A stretch of DNA of 64,000 nt from CAYTPI01 sp964439625 (GCA_964439625.1 CAYTPI010000001.1:124001-188000); one strand, 5' to 3'. Counted from the first letter of the stretch, positions 1-9,038 are shown. The notes: a model not told the origin generated them from the sequence alone. Program-made: numbers and translations.

Positions 1-987
1 GAGGCCAATCACATGCCAGTTGACGAACGCCAAACTCTCAGAGTCGCTCAAGGAAATCGGTTCAATGAAGGCGGCTGCTTCGGCCCCATCTTGACTCGCA
101 ACAATGTTGAACTGAGCATCAAAAAAGCCCATACCGAGTGCATCCGCAGAAAGCTGGTTAGCAATTAACCCAGGGACTGCGCGAAGTTGCTCGTTTGGTT
201 CATAGGGTTGCCCGGCTTGGAATAGAATATCTCCGATGGAATTGACAAGCAGGTATTCGCCAGCCGGTGAATTAACCAGTTGCACTGTCAAACCCTCGAT
301 GTTGTACAGGCTGTGCATGACAGCGACTGTGCCGGAGCGGTCAACTTCAATTGGCGTTGCGATTGTGACAACAGCATTGCCTGTGCGTTCATTGGTCCGG
401 ACTTCTGGATCGATGTAAAATTGTTCGGCTTCACCCTCAATGGCTGACTGCCACCAAGCAGTATCATTATAGAGGTAAGGGACATCCCGCTCGGTTGATG
501 CAATTAATGCACCGAACTGGTCTACAATAATCATCTCTTCATGGAACGGGACGTCGGTGGTGACATCCTGTAATCCCCTTGCGCTGTCGCCTGACAGCAC
601 CCCCAGTCGGATCGCAGCCGTATCGTTAGTATTGTTCCAACGGGCTTCAGCCTCTGCAATGCGCTCGCTGCGAATCGTTTCATCTTCCGGATAGTTTGAT
701 AGCCGAGCGACAATATCACGCTGAATAATTTCGCTCGCACTGAAAATGTTCATGAAATCAACTTGATCTTCAATGGCGGCTGTGATTTCCCCTGCGGCAG
801 CACGTGTGCTTTCTTCAAGGTCGGCGTTGGCTTGCTGCACTGTGTCCGCCCGCGTGCGGAAGATCGCCAGTAAGGCGATGACAATTAGCGGAATAGTTGC
901 AACAAGGAGGATAGATAGCAGAAGGCGTCTTCCGACGGAGCTTCTGTTTTGTGGGGCATTTTGTGATTCCGAGGGCATTGAGTCCAT
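1..987 (-). CDS. Membrane sensor protein, N-terminal part (runs off window)
   Basis: An open frame of 329 codons reads from an ATG at 987 to the left edge without a stop, so the C-terminal part is missing. The ATG follows AAGGTGG at a normal Shine-Dalgarno distance; a second in-frame ATG lies at 978. Residues 1-21 are polar and basic, about 22-43 form one transmembrane helix, and the rest looks extracytoplasmic and resembles the double-Cache sensor regions of receptor kinases and chemoreceptors (for example VDQFGALIAS near the middle, then repeated beta-strand-like segments). The output domain (kinase, GGDEF or methyl-accepting) is not in view, so the type of sensor is unknown. It is transcribed divergently from the small membrane protein at 1374. 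Confidence 0.8.
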   Translation of the reverse strand, partial: MDSMPSESQNAPQNRSSVGRRLLLSILLVATIPLIVIALLAIFRTRADTVQQANADLEESTRAAAGEITAAIEDQVDFMNIFSASEIIQRDIVARLSNYPEDETIRSERIAEAEARWNNTNDTAAIRLGVLSGDSARGLQDVTTDVPFHEEMIIVDQFGALIASTERDVPYLYNDTAWWQSAIEGEAEQFYIDPEVRTNERTGNAVVTIATPIEVDRSGTVAVMHSLYNIEGLTVQLVNSPAGEYLLVNSIGDILFQAGQPYEPNEQLRAVPGLIANQLSADALGMGFFDAQFNIVASQDGAEAAAFIEPISLSDSESLAFVNWHVIGL

Positions 988-1373
988 GGTTGCCACCTTA
1001 ACTACTGTGAACTAGATGAATATACATATATAGGTATCGGCGCTGACAGAAGACACTGGGTAGCATACGTCTGTCTGTTATGTGAACGAACATTGTTCTA
1101 CGATTAGCGCTGTTAATAACTTATAGCGTATCGGCTGGGGTTTGACTGTCAAGCTGGTTGTACACCGATACTACCTATCAAAACAAGTTTACCGGAAAAT
1201 TGCACAGACAATTTGATAATCGCATAACAATGATCAAACAACCACTGTTTGTTGCTACAGTATGGCACAGAATCAAGATAACGGCGTTAGCTGAAACAAT
1301 AATTTAACAAGAAACATTTTTAAGGCTAACGTGGCATAATCCAGCAGGGATCACTTTCGGAGAGGAATCAAGT
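988..1373. other. Divergent intergenic region with promoter candidates
   Basis: This 386-base stretch holds no credible gene. On the minus strand a perfect TTGACA (1147-1152) stands upstream of TATAAG (1120-1125) with a 21-base spacer, longer than ideal, and may drive the sensor gene. The -35 is inside a short inverted repeat, TTGAC-T-GTCAA, at 1142-1152. On the plus strand TGGCATAAT at 1332-1340 is an extended -10 candidate for the gene at 1374; the same string occurs before murG. Confidence 0.4.
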
Positions 1374-1703
1374 GTGAAAAATCTACGGATATCAACACTG
1401 GTAACGATTGTTCTACTTATTGTCGGCTTCATCTTAGCGATTCTTGCCTTCGCCCAGGCCAGCAACTCTGAGATATCACCACTTTTCATCCTCATTGTGA
1501 TGCTAGTATCGGCCTTATTTTTTGCAGCGGCGGCAGTCGTTGCCCTTCGGCGGAAATCTATCGTGCAGCGTGTGGTTGGCTTAGCCGCGGTGGTCGCGGC
1601 AGTCTACATGATCGCATTCGGCATTTTTAGTTACAGTATGTTGCGCATCGAGGTTCCTGAAGAATTTCTAGAAAGCCAGCGCACTCCGGAATTACCACAA
1701 TAG
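1374..1703 (+). CDS. Small membrane protein of unknown function
   Basis: A 109-residue protein starting at GTG 1374, placed 8 bases after a clear GGAGAGG ribosome site. It is hydrophobic with about three transmembrane helices (residues 9-27, 37-57 and 66-87) and a short charged tail. I recognise no family. It ends 3 bases before the convergent stop of the next gene, so the two transcripts meet there without a visible terminator. An extended -10 (TGGCATAAT) lies about 34 bases upstream of the start. Confidence 0.75.
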   Translation: MKNLRISTLVTIVLLIVGFILAILAFAQASNSEISPLFILIVMLVSALFFAAAAVVALRRKSIVQRVVGLAAVVAAVYMIAFGIFSYSMLRIEVPEEFLESQRTPELPQ

Positions 1704-1705
1704 CG

Positions 1706-2362
1706 TCAGTCTTTCGTCTGCTTAAACTGCTGTAACTGATGATGCGTGTAACGCCCCACAGGTGCAGTTTGCAGATGACTTACTAGGTCAGTGGGGCTTA
1801 CCAACCGCCGACCATCAGATTGGTGAACTGATGTTATGTTTGAGCGGCGAGCGTGTGCCAGTGCCGCTTCAACTTGGTCATGCAAGATGAGCGATATAAT
1901 CTCAGGTTGACGCTGCTTAATCCCAAAGAAACAATAATGACCAGCCCTATTTGCATAGATCAAGAGGTTAATTGTAGGTTCTTCCAATCGCTCTGCGGCA
2001 TGCTGTAGAGTTTGGCGAGTGAGCCCTGTAATATGTTGATGTAACACAATGACGGCCCGCTGAGTTTGCTCAAAATGCTCCCGGATTGCATTTTCTACCT
2101 GTTCAGCCGATGTTACGCCATCGTATTCTCCTAGTTCGAAACCCGGTGCTAACTCCAAAAAATATGACCGCTCTGACCCAGTAGGAAATCCAACCACCAC
2201 CGTGTAAGCGCACTGACGAAGGACCTCGGTAATATCCATCAGCAACGCATTCGCAAGGTGAGCACGGTCTTGTGCTTGCATAGACCCTGCTAGGGCAGGC
2301 AATGAATTCCCGACAATAGGCCGGTCAGCGTACAACAAAATAATAGGGTCAGCTTGTATCAT
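1706..2362 (-). CDS. Degenerate relative of TIGR04282/DUF2064 glycosyltransferase
   Basis: 218 residues whose layout follows the TIGR04282 (DUF2064) nucleotide-sugar-type transferase encoded at 8361-9026 along the whole length, but the signature positions are lost. The N-terminal AK.P.PG.TKTRL region is replaced by ADRPIVGNSLPAL; the DGDSPTL metal/nucleotide motif aligns with LHQHITGL (about 107-114); and GPAEDGGYYG aligns with YANRAGHYCF (136-145). The fold is probably kept while catalysis is doubtful. The frame is intact and starts at ATG 2362; a TATAGT -10-like box is 8 bases upstream and no Shine-Dalgarno is seen. Family assignment is by eye and moderate. Confidence 0.6.
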   Translation of the reverse strand: MIQADPIILLYADRPIVGNSLPALAGSMQAQDRAHLANALLMDITEVLRQCAYTVVVGFPTGSERSYFLELAPGFELGEYDGVTSAEQVENAIREHFEQTQRAVIVLHQHITGLTRQTLQHAAERLEEPTINLLIYANRAGHYCFFGIKQRQPEIISLILHDQVEAALAHARRSNITSVHQSDGRRLVSPTDLVSHLQTAPVGRYTHHQLQQFKQTKD

Positions 2363-2409
2363 TGTCTATCACTATATTGTTATATTGTTGCCAGAAAGAG
2401 GTTGAAACG

Positions 2410-3051
2410 ATGCCAGTTCAGGGTGCAGTTGTGCATTTTATGGGCACAGCCAAAGGCGATGTCGAACGCTTGGTAACATGGTACAATGCGCCCATCACAT
2501 ATGACCTTTCGCAGGTTCCGGATGAGTCTTGGAATAACGACAGCAAGCAAGGTTTGATCGGCACAGATGAAACAACCCTCTTATTCCAAACTGCCTCTGA
2601 CTTGCTCTTACGCTACCAATATTATCCTGAAAGCGTGTTGCAGGTAACTTCTGATTTTGGCTTTAATGATCGCACTATGGTGCCAGAAGACCGGATGCTT
2701 CTCCGGGTTCATGTACTTCAGTTGGCGAATAGGCATCTTGTTGATGCACTGGTTGTTAACCGCGTCGTTAAGGTCATCCGGGAGGCACGTCGTACCGAAA
2801 TCGCATATGTAACAACCTCACGCCATAGTGAGGTCGGGGTTTGGCGTGGTGCCGTCCACTGGCGCGAGAATGCATCCGTCTGGATCACAGTCGAAGCGTA
2901 CTCGAAGACAGCGCCATATGTTTTATGGCCAGTCACAATAATCGTTCGGCTGCTGCAAAGACGAGCCTGGCAGTTGGGGATGACCCATTTTATTGAGCAG
3001 GCTCGCATCACTGCCGGGCTACCGATAGTTGATCTTACCTGTTCAGAATGA
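2410..3051 (+). CDS. DUF1990-like protein
   Basis: 213 residues if started at ATG 2410, which has AGAAAGAGG about 9 bases upstream; an upstream in-frame ATG at 2362 coincides with the start of the divergent gene and lacks a ribosome site. The C-terminal half matches the DUF1990 pattern: a GT.p.H.E.G segment (here VTTSRHSEVG), a V.....AYS segment with a following P..VR.LQRR helix. DUF1990 proteins are small, of unknown biochemical role. The N-terminal half has lost some of the usual family features, so this is a divergent member. It overlaps the end of the convergent SDR gene by 17 bases. Confidence 0.6.
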   Translation: MPVQGAVVHFMGTAKGDVERLVTWYNAPITYDLSQVPDESWNNDSKQGLIGTDETTLLFQTASDLLLRYQYYPESVLQVTSDFGFNDRTMVPEDRMLLRVHVLQLANRHLVDALVVNRVVKVIREARRTEIAYVTTSRHSEVGVWRGAVHWRENASVWITVEAYSKTAPYVLWPVTIIVRLLQRRAWQLGMTHFIEQARITAGLPIVDLTCSE

Positions 3052-3916
3052 CCGTTTCATTCGCTCCTGTAATGTCTTCACTGAGTGCCCAAAGGTTTCG
3101 TTGTAATGTCTCGTCAGTAGCAATTTCCGGTAGGTGCGCCGCCGTCTGCCCCTGATAGTAGAGGTGACTGGCTCCTTCGCTGGACAATAACCCTGTGATC
3201 GCTTCGGCAGCATCCTGAGGGTCTGTGCCTTTAGTTGCGTTCCGAAAGCGTTTCAACACACCATACCAACCTGTATCTAACCCTAGTTCTGTGTTAAGTA
3301 CCCCAGGGTTGACAGCGCTCACAGCAACTGCTGTTGAGGCTAAACGTTTGGCTAGTTCTGTTGTAAACAGCAGGTTAAATAGTTTCGTTTGGGCATAGGC
3401 CTTATAACCATTGTAAGACCGAGATGTGAAGTGTAAATCGCCTAGGTCTGGATTTGCGTCAACAGCGGCATCACAGGTGATGTTAATGATGTGGGCAGCA
3501 CGGCCCGTGCGCAGCGCGTCTAACAGGCGCATGGTCAGCAGAAAGGGGCCAAGATGATTGATGGTAACGGTCAATTCGAGACCGGTTTCTGACTCAGTTC
3601 GAACAGGAAACATCGCCGCCGCATTGTTAACGAGCACATCCAGCCGTTCAAAATGCGTTTTGAAATGCTTGGTCATAATGCGAATTTCATCAAACGATGC
3701 TAGGTCGCAGACAAAGAAATCGACATTAGGGTTTTCTGACGCTCGTCTAATTTCTTTGGCGGTCTGAGTGCAGCGCTCCATGTTACGTCCTACAAGAATG
3801 ACGCGAACACCCACTTTCGCCAATCTCAGTGCGATTGCCTTGCCAAACCCTGCCGTTGCCCCGGTGACCATACAGACGTTGTTGCGAATTGGCTTGATAT
3901 TTGCTGTCAGCATCAT
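3035..3916 (-). CDS. Short-chain dehydrogenase/reductase (SDR)
   Basis: 293-residue Rossmann-fold oxidoreductase of the classical SDR type, resembling retinol-dehydrogenase-like members. Visible motifs are the cofactor loop TGATAGFG (18-25), an acidic D71 in the adenine pocket region, LVNNAA (about 95-100) and the active-site YAQTK with Y174 and K178. The position of the catalytic serine, normally in a VSS strand, reads NITCDA (about 145-150), so the tetrad looks altered. R44 after the second strand suggests NADP(H) preference, as an inference. The substrate is unknown. It has no operon partner; it overlaps the convergent DUF1990-like gene by 17 bases. Confidence 0.85.
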   Translation of the reverse strand: MMLTANIKPIRNNVCMVTGATAGFGKAIALRLAKVGVRVILVGRNMERCTQTAKEIRRASENPNVDFFVCDLASFDEIRIMTKHFKTHFERLDVLVNNAAAMFPVRTESETGLELTVTINHLGPFLLTMRLLDALRTGRAAHIINITCDAAVDANPDLGDLHFTSRSYNGYKAYAQTKLFNLLFTTELAKRLASTAVAVSAVNPGVLNTELGLDTGWYGVLKRFRNATKGTDPQDAAEAITGLLSSEGASHLYYQGQTAAHLPEIATDETLQRNLWALSEDITGANETVILNR

Positions 3917-4250
3917 GCTCTATATCTGCTTAACCTGATGTGCTTCGCTATTGAAAAGGTATCGTTTTTCCCGTTAAGGTAGCAAGCACTCGCTAATTAC
4001 AACCGTGAACGTATCATGGGGGGCCTGGGTTTTCAAAGCTGCGAAGAAATGATAGTACGAAGATTTATTCTCGTGCCGTAACATGTAAAACTTCTTGGTT
4101 GATCTCAGTCTACGGTTACGGAACTATCAGTTTGAGAATTGAGCTGTTATACTGTTAATGAAATTCAAAACCTGATTGCGTAGCTAGCCGTATATGCAAT
4201 TAGTGGACACGCACAGATACAAAGATTGTCAATTAAACAGGAGAATAACT
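3917..4250. other. Intergenic region, divergent promoters
   Basis: No gene is supported in these 334 bases. An extended -10 (TGTTATACT, 4145-4153) on the plus strand is a candidate promoter for the PspC gene; the TTGAGA before it is only 10 bases away, too close to serve as its -35. I see no terminator or RNA gene. Confidence 0.4.
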
Positions 4251-4490
4251 GTGGCTATTCAAGAGAAAAAGCTTGAACGTCTGCCCGATGAGGGTGTGAT
4301 CAGTGGCGTATCAGCCGGTGTTGCTGAATACGTCGGTATTGATACGACTTTGGTACGCATTATTTTCGTTGTTGCGTCCCTCTTTGCTGGGTTCCCAATT
4401 ATAGTTTACATTGCGTTGTGGATTTTTCTGCCCGTCCGAGAAGGCACTGCAGGGGTTTCGCCACCAATGCCCTCTGATGGTGACATGTAA
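4251..4490 (+). CDS. PspC domain protein
   Basis: A 79-residue protein beginning at GTG 4251, 6-7 bases after an AGGAG ribosome site; a longer frame from ATG 4194 has no such site and adds unrelated residues. The sequence is a single PspC domain: a short polar lead (LERLPDEGVISG), the typical GV.AG.AEY.G.D..LVR segment, one or two hydrophobic helices (about residues 35-62) ending in IALWIFLP, and a polar tail. PspC proteins sit in the cytoplasmic membrane and in proteobacteria join the phage-shock envelope stress response. No pspA is nearby, so the role here is open. Confidence 0.88.
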   Translation: MAIQEKKLERLPDEGVISGVSAGVAEYVGIDTTLVRIIFVVASLFAGFPIIVYIALWIFLPVREGTAGVSPPMPSDGDM

Positions 4491-4548
4491 CTAACCTTTC
4501 TTCCGTGTGCAGGGGGCGTAAATTTTTCGATGTGGCTTCCTGCATCGG

Positions 4549-4578
4549 TTGACCTGACCTTGAAACCCCTGCTATGAT
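4549..4578 (+). promoter_or_regulatory. Sigma-70-type promoter
   Basis: TTGACC (4549-4554) and TATGAT (4573-4578) are separated by 18 bases, close to the housekeeping consensus. The predicted start of transcription, near 4585, is about 43 bases before the ATG at 4628. Confidence 0.6.
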
Positions 4579-4627
4579 GTGTTGCGCGCTAAGGCACATT
4601 CGCTCCATTTGACAGAAATGACCTGCT

Positions 4628-5791
4628 ATGGCCTCTATCTCCGTTCGTCCTGTTGAGACACCAGACGAGCTCGATGCGTTCCTCAAGATGCCGTATCACA
4701 TTTATAAAGGTGACCCAACTTGGGTCGCCCCACCGTGGCGCGATCATCAGCATTACTTTGACCCGGCCCATAATCCTGAGCTGGTGGATGTCGACCAGCA
4801 GCTGTTCGTCGCGTGGAATGGTGACCAGGCTGTTGGCACGATTATTGCTCATGTGCACCACGCTTATAACAAAGCTCAGGAGGCTACAGTAGGTTGGTTC
4901 GGTCAGTTTGAGTTAGTCAATGATCCCGAAGTAGGGCATGCCTTGTTAGAGGCCGCAGAGACTTGGGTTCGTGCGCAAGGCATGACCAAATTGATGGGGC
5001 CAGCCACGTACAGTACAAACTCTGAGATTGGCTTGTTGATCGACGGGTATGATGCACAGCATGTCTTCATGACGACCTATGCCAAGGACTACTATCGGCA
5101 GTTCATCGAAAATTATGGTGGTTTTGAGAAAGCGATGGATATCTGGAGCTGGTTGTTTAACGTTCAGACCCAGCCCTTTCACGAACGCAAGCGCAAGATA
5201 GCCCAACGGGTGCGTCAGCGCAGGAAGCTCCACGTGTACCATCCAAACATGCGTGACTGGGACAAAGAAACAGATCGCATTCGTGAGATTTACCATGCGG
5301 CTTGGTCAGAAAACTGGGGCTTCGTCCCCTTCTCCGATGCCATGTACGCTCAGTTTGTTGCCGAAATGAAGCAGATAGTTGACCCAGATATTGTGGTGAT
5401 GGTCGAGAGTGAACACGGCAAACCAATAGCTTTTGGTGCCCCGATCCCAAATATTTACCAAGCAGTTAAGGCTGCCAATATGAAGCCAGACGAACCACAC
5501 CTATGGCAGATGCTTAAGCTGCTGTGGCAGTGGAAGGTCCGACGGGTGGTCAAGTCGGCGCGCATTTTCTTGATGGGGGTCGTTCCGGAATACCGGGTCA
5601 GTGGCGTTGATTTGATCTTGCTAGAGTCAATGTATGATGCTTCTAAGCGCGAGGGTTACGACCAGATTGAGCTAAGTTGGGTTCTAGAAACCAACGATCT
5701 GATGAACGGCCCAATTCAGACGTTTGGGTCCAAGAGGTACAAAACGCATCGCATCTATGAAAAGGCATTGTCTGTGCCAGAGTCTGGGTAG
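4628..5791 (+). CDS. GNAT-fold acyltransferase-like protein
   Basis: 387 residues. The N-terminal part has the layout of a GNAT acyl-CoA N-acyltransferase (VRPVET.DELDAFL start, then VGTIIAHVHHAYN and GWFGQFE strand pair, then an acetyl-CoA loop region and a G.a..St N.e.G segment near GPATYSTNSEIG). The second half, from about residue 190, has a further acyltransferase-like region ending in SWVLETNDLMN, typical of large two-domain uncharacterised GNAT-like proteins. The substrate is unknown. The ATG at 4628 has no strong ribosome site but follows a good promoter. The end overlaps the convergent FG-GAP gene by 37 bases. Confidence 0.75.
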   Translation: MASISVRPVETPDELDAFLKMPYHIYKGDPTWVAPPWRDHQHYFDPAHNPELVDVDQQLFVAWNGDQAVGTIIAHVHHAYNKAQEATVGWFGQFELVNDPEVGHALLEAAETWVRAQGMTKLMGPATYSTNSEIGLLIDGYDAQHVFMTTYAKDYYRQFIENYGGFEKAMDIWSWLFNVQTQPFHERKRKIAQRVRQRRKLHVYHPNMRDWDKETDRIREIYHAAWSENWGFVPFSDAMYAQFVAEMKQIVDPDIVVMVESEHGKPIAFGAPIPNIYQAVKAANMKPDEPHLWQMLKLLWQWKVRRVVKSARIFLMGVVPEYRVSGVDLILLESMYDASKREGYDQIELSWVLETNDLMNGPIQTFGSKRYKTHRIYEKALSVPESG

Positions 5792-7143
5792 GGTATGCGA
5801 ATCAATTGGTCAATTTTGTTGAATTTTGCCCGATGATAGAGACGACCATCAGGCCATTGAATATTGACATATTCAATCTTGTCAATTTCACCTAGGCCAA
5901 AATGGGCTACGGGTTCCATCTGGCAGAGGTAACCACTGCCGGAGTCTATCGCTCGGATTTGGGTGCGTCCTCCAGCAGACAACCGCACAATAGCTCCCCG
6001 AGCCGGGGCCCCAAATTGTGTCATTGGCATGATTCGTAAATAGTGATTGTCGTTTTCTGGGCCAATATAGCGCGACAGAGGCTGCATCCCGGACTCTCCG
6101 TGCGAGATAATCAGTTCAAGGCGACCATCACCGTCAAAATCACCGACTGCTGCGCCTGTCCCCAGCCCATCTGGCTCTGCGGCGCTGCCAATCGGCACTT
6201 CGAACCAATCCCCTCGCCGGCGCGCGAAAAGGCGGTTGGCCTCACCGATGTTGTTAAAAAATACCTCTTGATAGCCATCATTATCAAAGTCTGCCGCGAT
6301 CACATTGCGGATGCGTGAAGGTTGTTGCATCTCCGGTGGGGCTTCATCAACGAAACGCTCCCCTGCCCTGACAAATAATCGGTGAGGTCCTTCCCAATTG
6401 CCGTAGACAAGGTCAAGATGTTCATCATCGTTGGCATCTAACACAGCGATTCCCCGTCCGTTTTGATTGGGGTCATCGAGGTTATAGGCCGCGGCAACTT
6501 CTTGAAATGTGCCGTCACCTCGGTTCCGAAAGAGAAAGTTAGCCCCTAGTTCATTAATTGCGAAGATGTCCATCCGGTTGCTAACCAACGGTAAAGATAC
6601 AACCCCGCGCCCTCCTGTAACTAGATCGACCCCGGCTTCACTGGCGACGTCTACCATGCGTCCGTCTGGGTCTAGTTCGTACAGACGGATTGGGCCGCCG
6701 AAGTTCGCCACATATAAGCCGTAGATGCCACTACCTTTGCGGTCGACAGCAATCACTGAACGGCCTGCTGTTAGGTTCATCACGTCGAAGTTCATCCGAA
6801 GCGCAAACAGATCAGCCCAGGCGTCGCCGTCATGGTCGTAGAGCCGGTCGCCGTATTGTTTTGGGCCACCGAAGGTATCGCTGTTGAGGATGTATATCTC
6901 TTCGATACCGTCGCCATCAATGTCGGCTGCCGCAATGCTGATCGCTTTACGGTTTGGGTCTCGTAGTAAATCGGGTGTGATGTCGTGGAAACTACCGTTA
7001 ATCCATTTAAGCGCTTGGTTGGGGAAGCCAAAACCTGCGACGAGCAGCTCAAAGTCGCCGTCGTTGTCGATGTCAGTCACGGCGATGCCGTAGCTCAATT
7101 GGGCAGGGTTATCGATTATTTGCTGGCTGTGGTCAGTAAACAT
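5755..7143 (-). CDS. FG-GAP/VCBS repeat protein with ASPIC/UnbV domain
   Basis: 462 residues built of beta-propeller-type repeats, each with a calcium-binding D.D.DG..E motif: DIDNDGDFE, DIDGDGIEE, DANDDEHLD, DFDNDGYQE and DFDGDGRLE. The C-terminus (about 380-450) matches ASPIC/UnbV (RGAIVRL..GG, then IQWPDG). Proteins of this CRTAC1-like group are usually exported or surface-bound and contribute to adhesion or Ca2+-dependent binding. No signal peptide is visible from the ATG at 7143, which is odd for the family, so either a start further upstream was lost or this copy stays inside. The 3' end overlaps the GNAT gene on the other strand by 37 bases. Confidence 0.85.
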   Translation of the reverse strand: MFTDHSQQIIDNPAQLSYGIAVTDIDNDGDFELLVAGFGFPNQALKWINGSFHDITPDLLRDPNRKAISIAAADIDGDGIEEIYILNSDTFGGPKQYGDRLYDHDGDAWADLFALRMNFDVMNLTAGRSVIAVDRKGSGIYGLYVANFGGPIRLYELDPDGRMVDVASEAGVDLVTGGRGVVSLPLVSNRMDIFAINELGANFLFRNRGDGTFQEVAAAYNLDDPNQNGRGIAVLDANDDEHLDLVYGNWEGPHRLFVRAGERFVDEAPPEMQQPSRIRNVIAADFDNDGYQEVFFNNIGEANRLFARRRGDWFEVPIGSAAEPDGLGTGAAVGDFDGDGRLELIISHGESGMQPLSRYIGPENDNHYLRIMPMTQFGAPARGAIVRLSAGGRTQIRAIDSGSGYLCQMEPVAHFGLGEIDKIEYVNIQWPDGRLYHRAKFNKIDQLIRIPYPDSGTDNAFS

Positions 7144-7318
7144 GCCGACGAATGCTTTTCATATTGTGGTGCACTGCATATTGAGTAGACAGGAATGCAG
7201 CCTCTAATTGAGTATACATCGTTAGGTTTATACTGAGTAGAGTACGCCTAGACGTGGTACACTCACTCGGTAAACCTCTAACATCATAGCGTTGGATAGC
7301 CAGAAAGTATAGGTACGT

Positions 7319-8341
7319 ATGTCAAACTTAAGTCGGCGCGGTCTATTAAAATCAGTGATGCAAGGGGCCCCGCTCGCTGGTGCGCAGTTTATCGGCGTCC
7401 GCCTCCAAGACCCAAACCCAATTATGGCGAATGGGCCGATCACGCATTGGAATGCTGCGCCAAAGGGCCGTGTACTTCTCAATCTTTTGACGGAGTATAA
7501 AGAACCTAGCTGGCGTGCCCCCGCAACAGGGACGACCTATCTCTACGATGACGTGGTTGACATTGTCGGTGTGGTCGCAGGCGAAGGCCTCTACACGACC
7601 AACCATACTTGGTTGGAGACGGATAGTGGTTATATTTATTCATCATGGGTGCAGCCGGTCGAAGATATTCGCACCAACCCCGTAGAGTCAATTGGGTTAG
7701 GGGGGGCGTGGACAGAAGTCACCGTGCCGATGACGCGCACATACGCCCAACCTGAAGATAGCAGCCCTCGGCAGCGCTTGTACTACAGCAATGTCCAACG
7801 GGTGATTGGGCAAGAGAACGGCTTTTATTACGTCGAAGAAATCTACGGTATGCAATATTGGGTCAAAGCTAATGAGGTGCGCGTGATCCCGCCCTCCGAA
7901 TTAGCACCGATCTCCGCAGATGTGCCTGCGGCAGAAAAGCGCTTTGAGATCAGCCTGCTCGATCAGCGGGCCTACGCCTACGAAGGGGGTCAGATTGTGC
8001 GCGACATTCAAGTGGCTACGGGCACGCTGGAGACCCCAACGCCGATTGGCGAATGGCAGGTAATCATCAAGCGCATCGGGCAGCGTATGACCGGCGGCGC
8101 GTCAGACACATTTTACAACCTGCCCGGTATTCCGTATGTTAGCTATATTAATCGCATGTGGATTGCGACCCATGGTTGCTATTGGCACAACGATTATGGT
8201 CGTTTACACAGCGCTGGCTGCGTCAACATGTTGCCTGCTGATGCTAAATGGGTGTTCCGTTGGACGACACCACATGCCAATTACTTTAGCCTGAGCACTG
8301 ACGCAGGCGAAGAAGGCACGCCCGTCAGCGTCCGGATTTAA
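7319..8341 (+). CDS. L,D-transpeptidase (YkuD) with Tat-like signal
   Basis: 340-residue cell-wall enzyme. The N-terminus carries a twin-arginine motif, SRRGLLKS (5-12), followed by a weakly hydrophobic stretch, suggesting Tat export. Residues about 50-200 look like SH3-type repeats. The YkuD catalytic domain occupies roughly 205-325: it contains PTPIGEW, ATHG with the conserved histidine, and SAGCVNM with the nucleophile cysteine. In most family members the residue before GC is histidine (SHGC); here it is alanine. The enzyme would form 3-3 peptide cross-links or attach proteins to peptidoglycan. The ATG at 7319 lies 5 bases after a TATAGG box and lacks a ribosome site. Confidence 0.9.
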   Translation: MSNLSRRGLLKSVMQGAPLAGAQFIGVRLQDPNPIMANGPITHWNAAPKGRVLLNLLTEYKEPSWRAPATGTTYLYDDVVDIVGVVAGEGLYTTNHTWLETDSGYIYSSWVQPVEDIRTNPVESIGLGGAWTEVTVPMTRTYAQPEDSSPRQRLYYSNVQRVIGQENGFYYVEEIYGMQYWVKANEVRVIPPSELAPISADVPAAEKRFEISLLDQRAYAYEGGQIVRDIQVATGTLETPTPIGEWQVIIKRIGQRMTGGASDTFYNLPGIPYVSYINRMWIATHGCYWHNDYGRLHSAGCVNMLPADAKWVFRWTTPHANYFSLSTDAGEEGTPVSVRI

Positions 8342-8360
8342 GCGTGTCTTTCACGACTGC

Positions 8361-9026
8361 CTAGCGAATCAAATCTGGGTACTTCTCGATTAGCGTGCTG
8401 AGGTAGTGCGCTGTTGGTGTGACGCGCCCTTCTAGATCATCGTATAGCCGGGTAAGGTCATTGGGTAAATCGACGTCGTACCATTCGTTCTCATACCACG
8501 ATAGGTTTAACCCCATTTCCTCGGCAATAGCAGCGGTGTCGCCTGCGACGTTGGGCGTGCTGAACGTGATATTGAAGAGGTCAATGTACGGCTTGTTCAT
8601 GGCAAGGCCGTAGTAGCCACCGTCTTCTGCGGGTCCAATGACGACATCTGCCTCGTTCAGCAGCTCAAACATCTCGTTCAGGAAATCCGGTGGCAGCGTT
8701 GGGCTGTCGCCATCTGCGACCATCACACCACTATAGCCTTGGTCAAAGCCCCATAATGTCGCATCGCTTAAGCGTGCTCGTAGGTTTGACCCTACCTGTT
8801 CGATCAGGTGGAAGCCTGGGGCAATCGCGGCAAAATAATCGTGGCCTGCTGCCGGGTAGTATGCTATTGCTACATCCGCGTTAACCTTTGCCAGACTGGC
8901 GATTTTGTCCAGCAGAAACGCGTGGTACAGATGTGCTGCTTCTTCCCTAGTCAAGAGAGGAGTAAGGCGCGTTTTTGTTTTGCCGGGGATGGGCTGTTTC
9001 GCAAAGATGATGATCAGGTCTGCCAC
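8361..9026 (-). CDS. TIGR04282 family glycosyltransferase (DUF2064)
   Basis: 221 residues, matching the rSAM/selenodomain-associated transferase 1 family (TIGR04282, DUF2064), a GT-A-like fold related to CofC guanylyltransferases. Key motifs are AKQPIPGKTKTRL (9-21), DGDSPTL (105-111) and GPAEDGGYYG (131-140). The GTG start at 9026 follows GGAGAG with good spacing. It lies 13 bases after the TIGR04283 transferase gene on the same strand, the usual pairing of these two families, so the two form an operon and probably act in the same sugar or lipid modification. No selenodomain radical-SAM gene is present in the window. A degenerate relative is encoded at 1706-2362. Confidence 0.88.
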   Translation of the reverse strand: MADLIIIFAKQPIPGKTKTRLTPLLTREEAAHLYHAFLLDKIASLAKVNADVAIAYYPAAGHDYFAAIAPGFHLIEQVGSNLRARLSDATLWGFDQGYSGVMVADGDSPTLPPDFLNEMFELLNEADVVIGPAEDGGYYGLAMNKPYIDLFNITFSTPNVAGDTAAIAEEMGLNLSWYENEWYDVDLPNDLTRLYDDLEGRVTPTAHYLSTLIEKYPDLIR

Positions 9027-9038
9027 AATGTCTCTCCA

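Noticed and set aside
1237..1259. CAAACA/TGTTTG inverted repeat
   Set aside because: Short arms of six bases in an AT-rich region, likely to occur by chance.
4132..4153. TTGAGA plus TATACT as a full promoter
   Set aside because: The spacer is only 10 bases; I keep just the extended -10 as a weak candidate.
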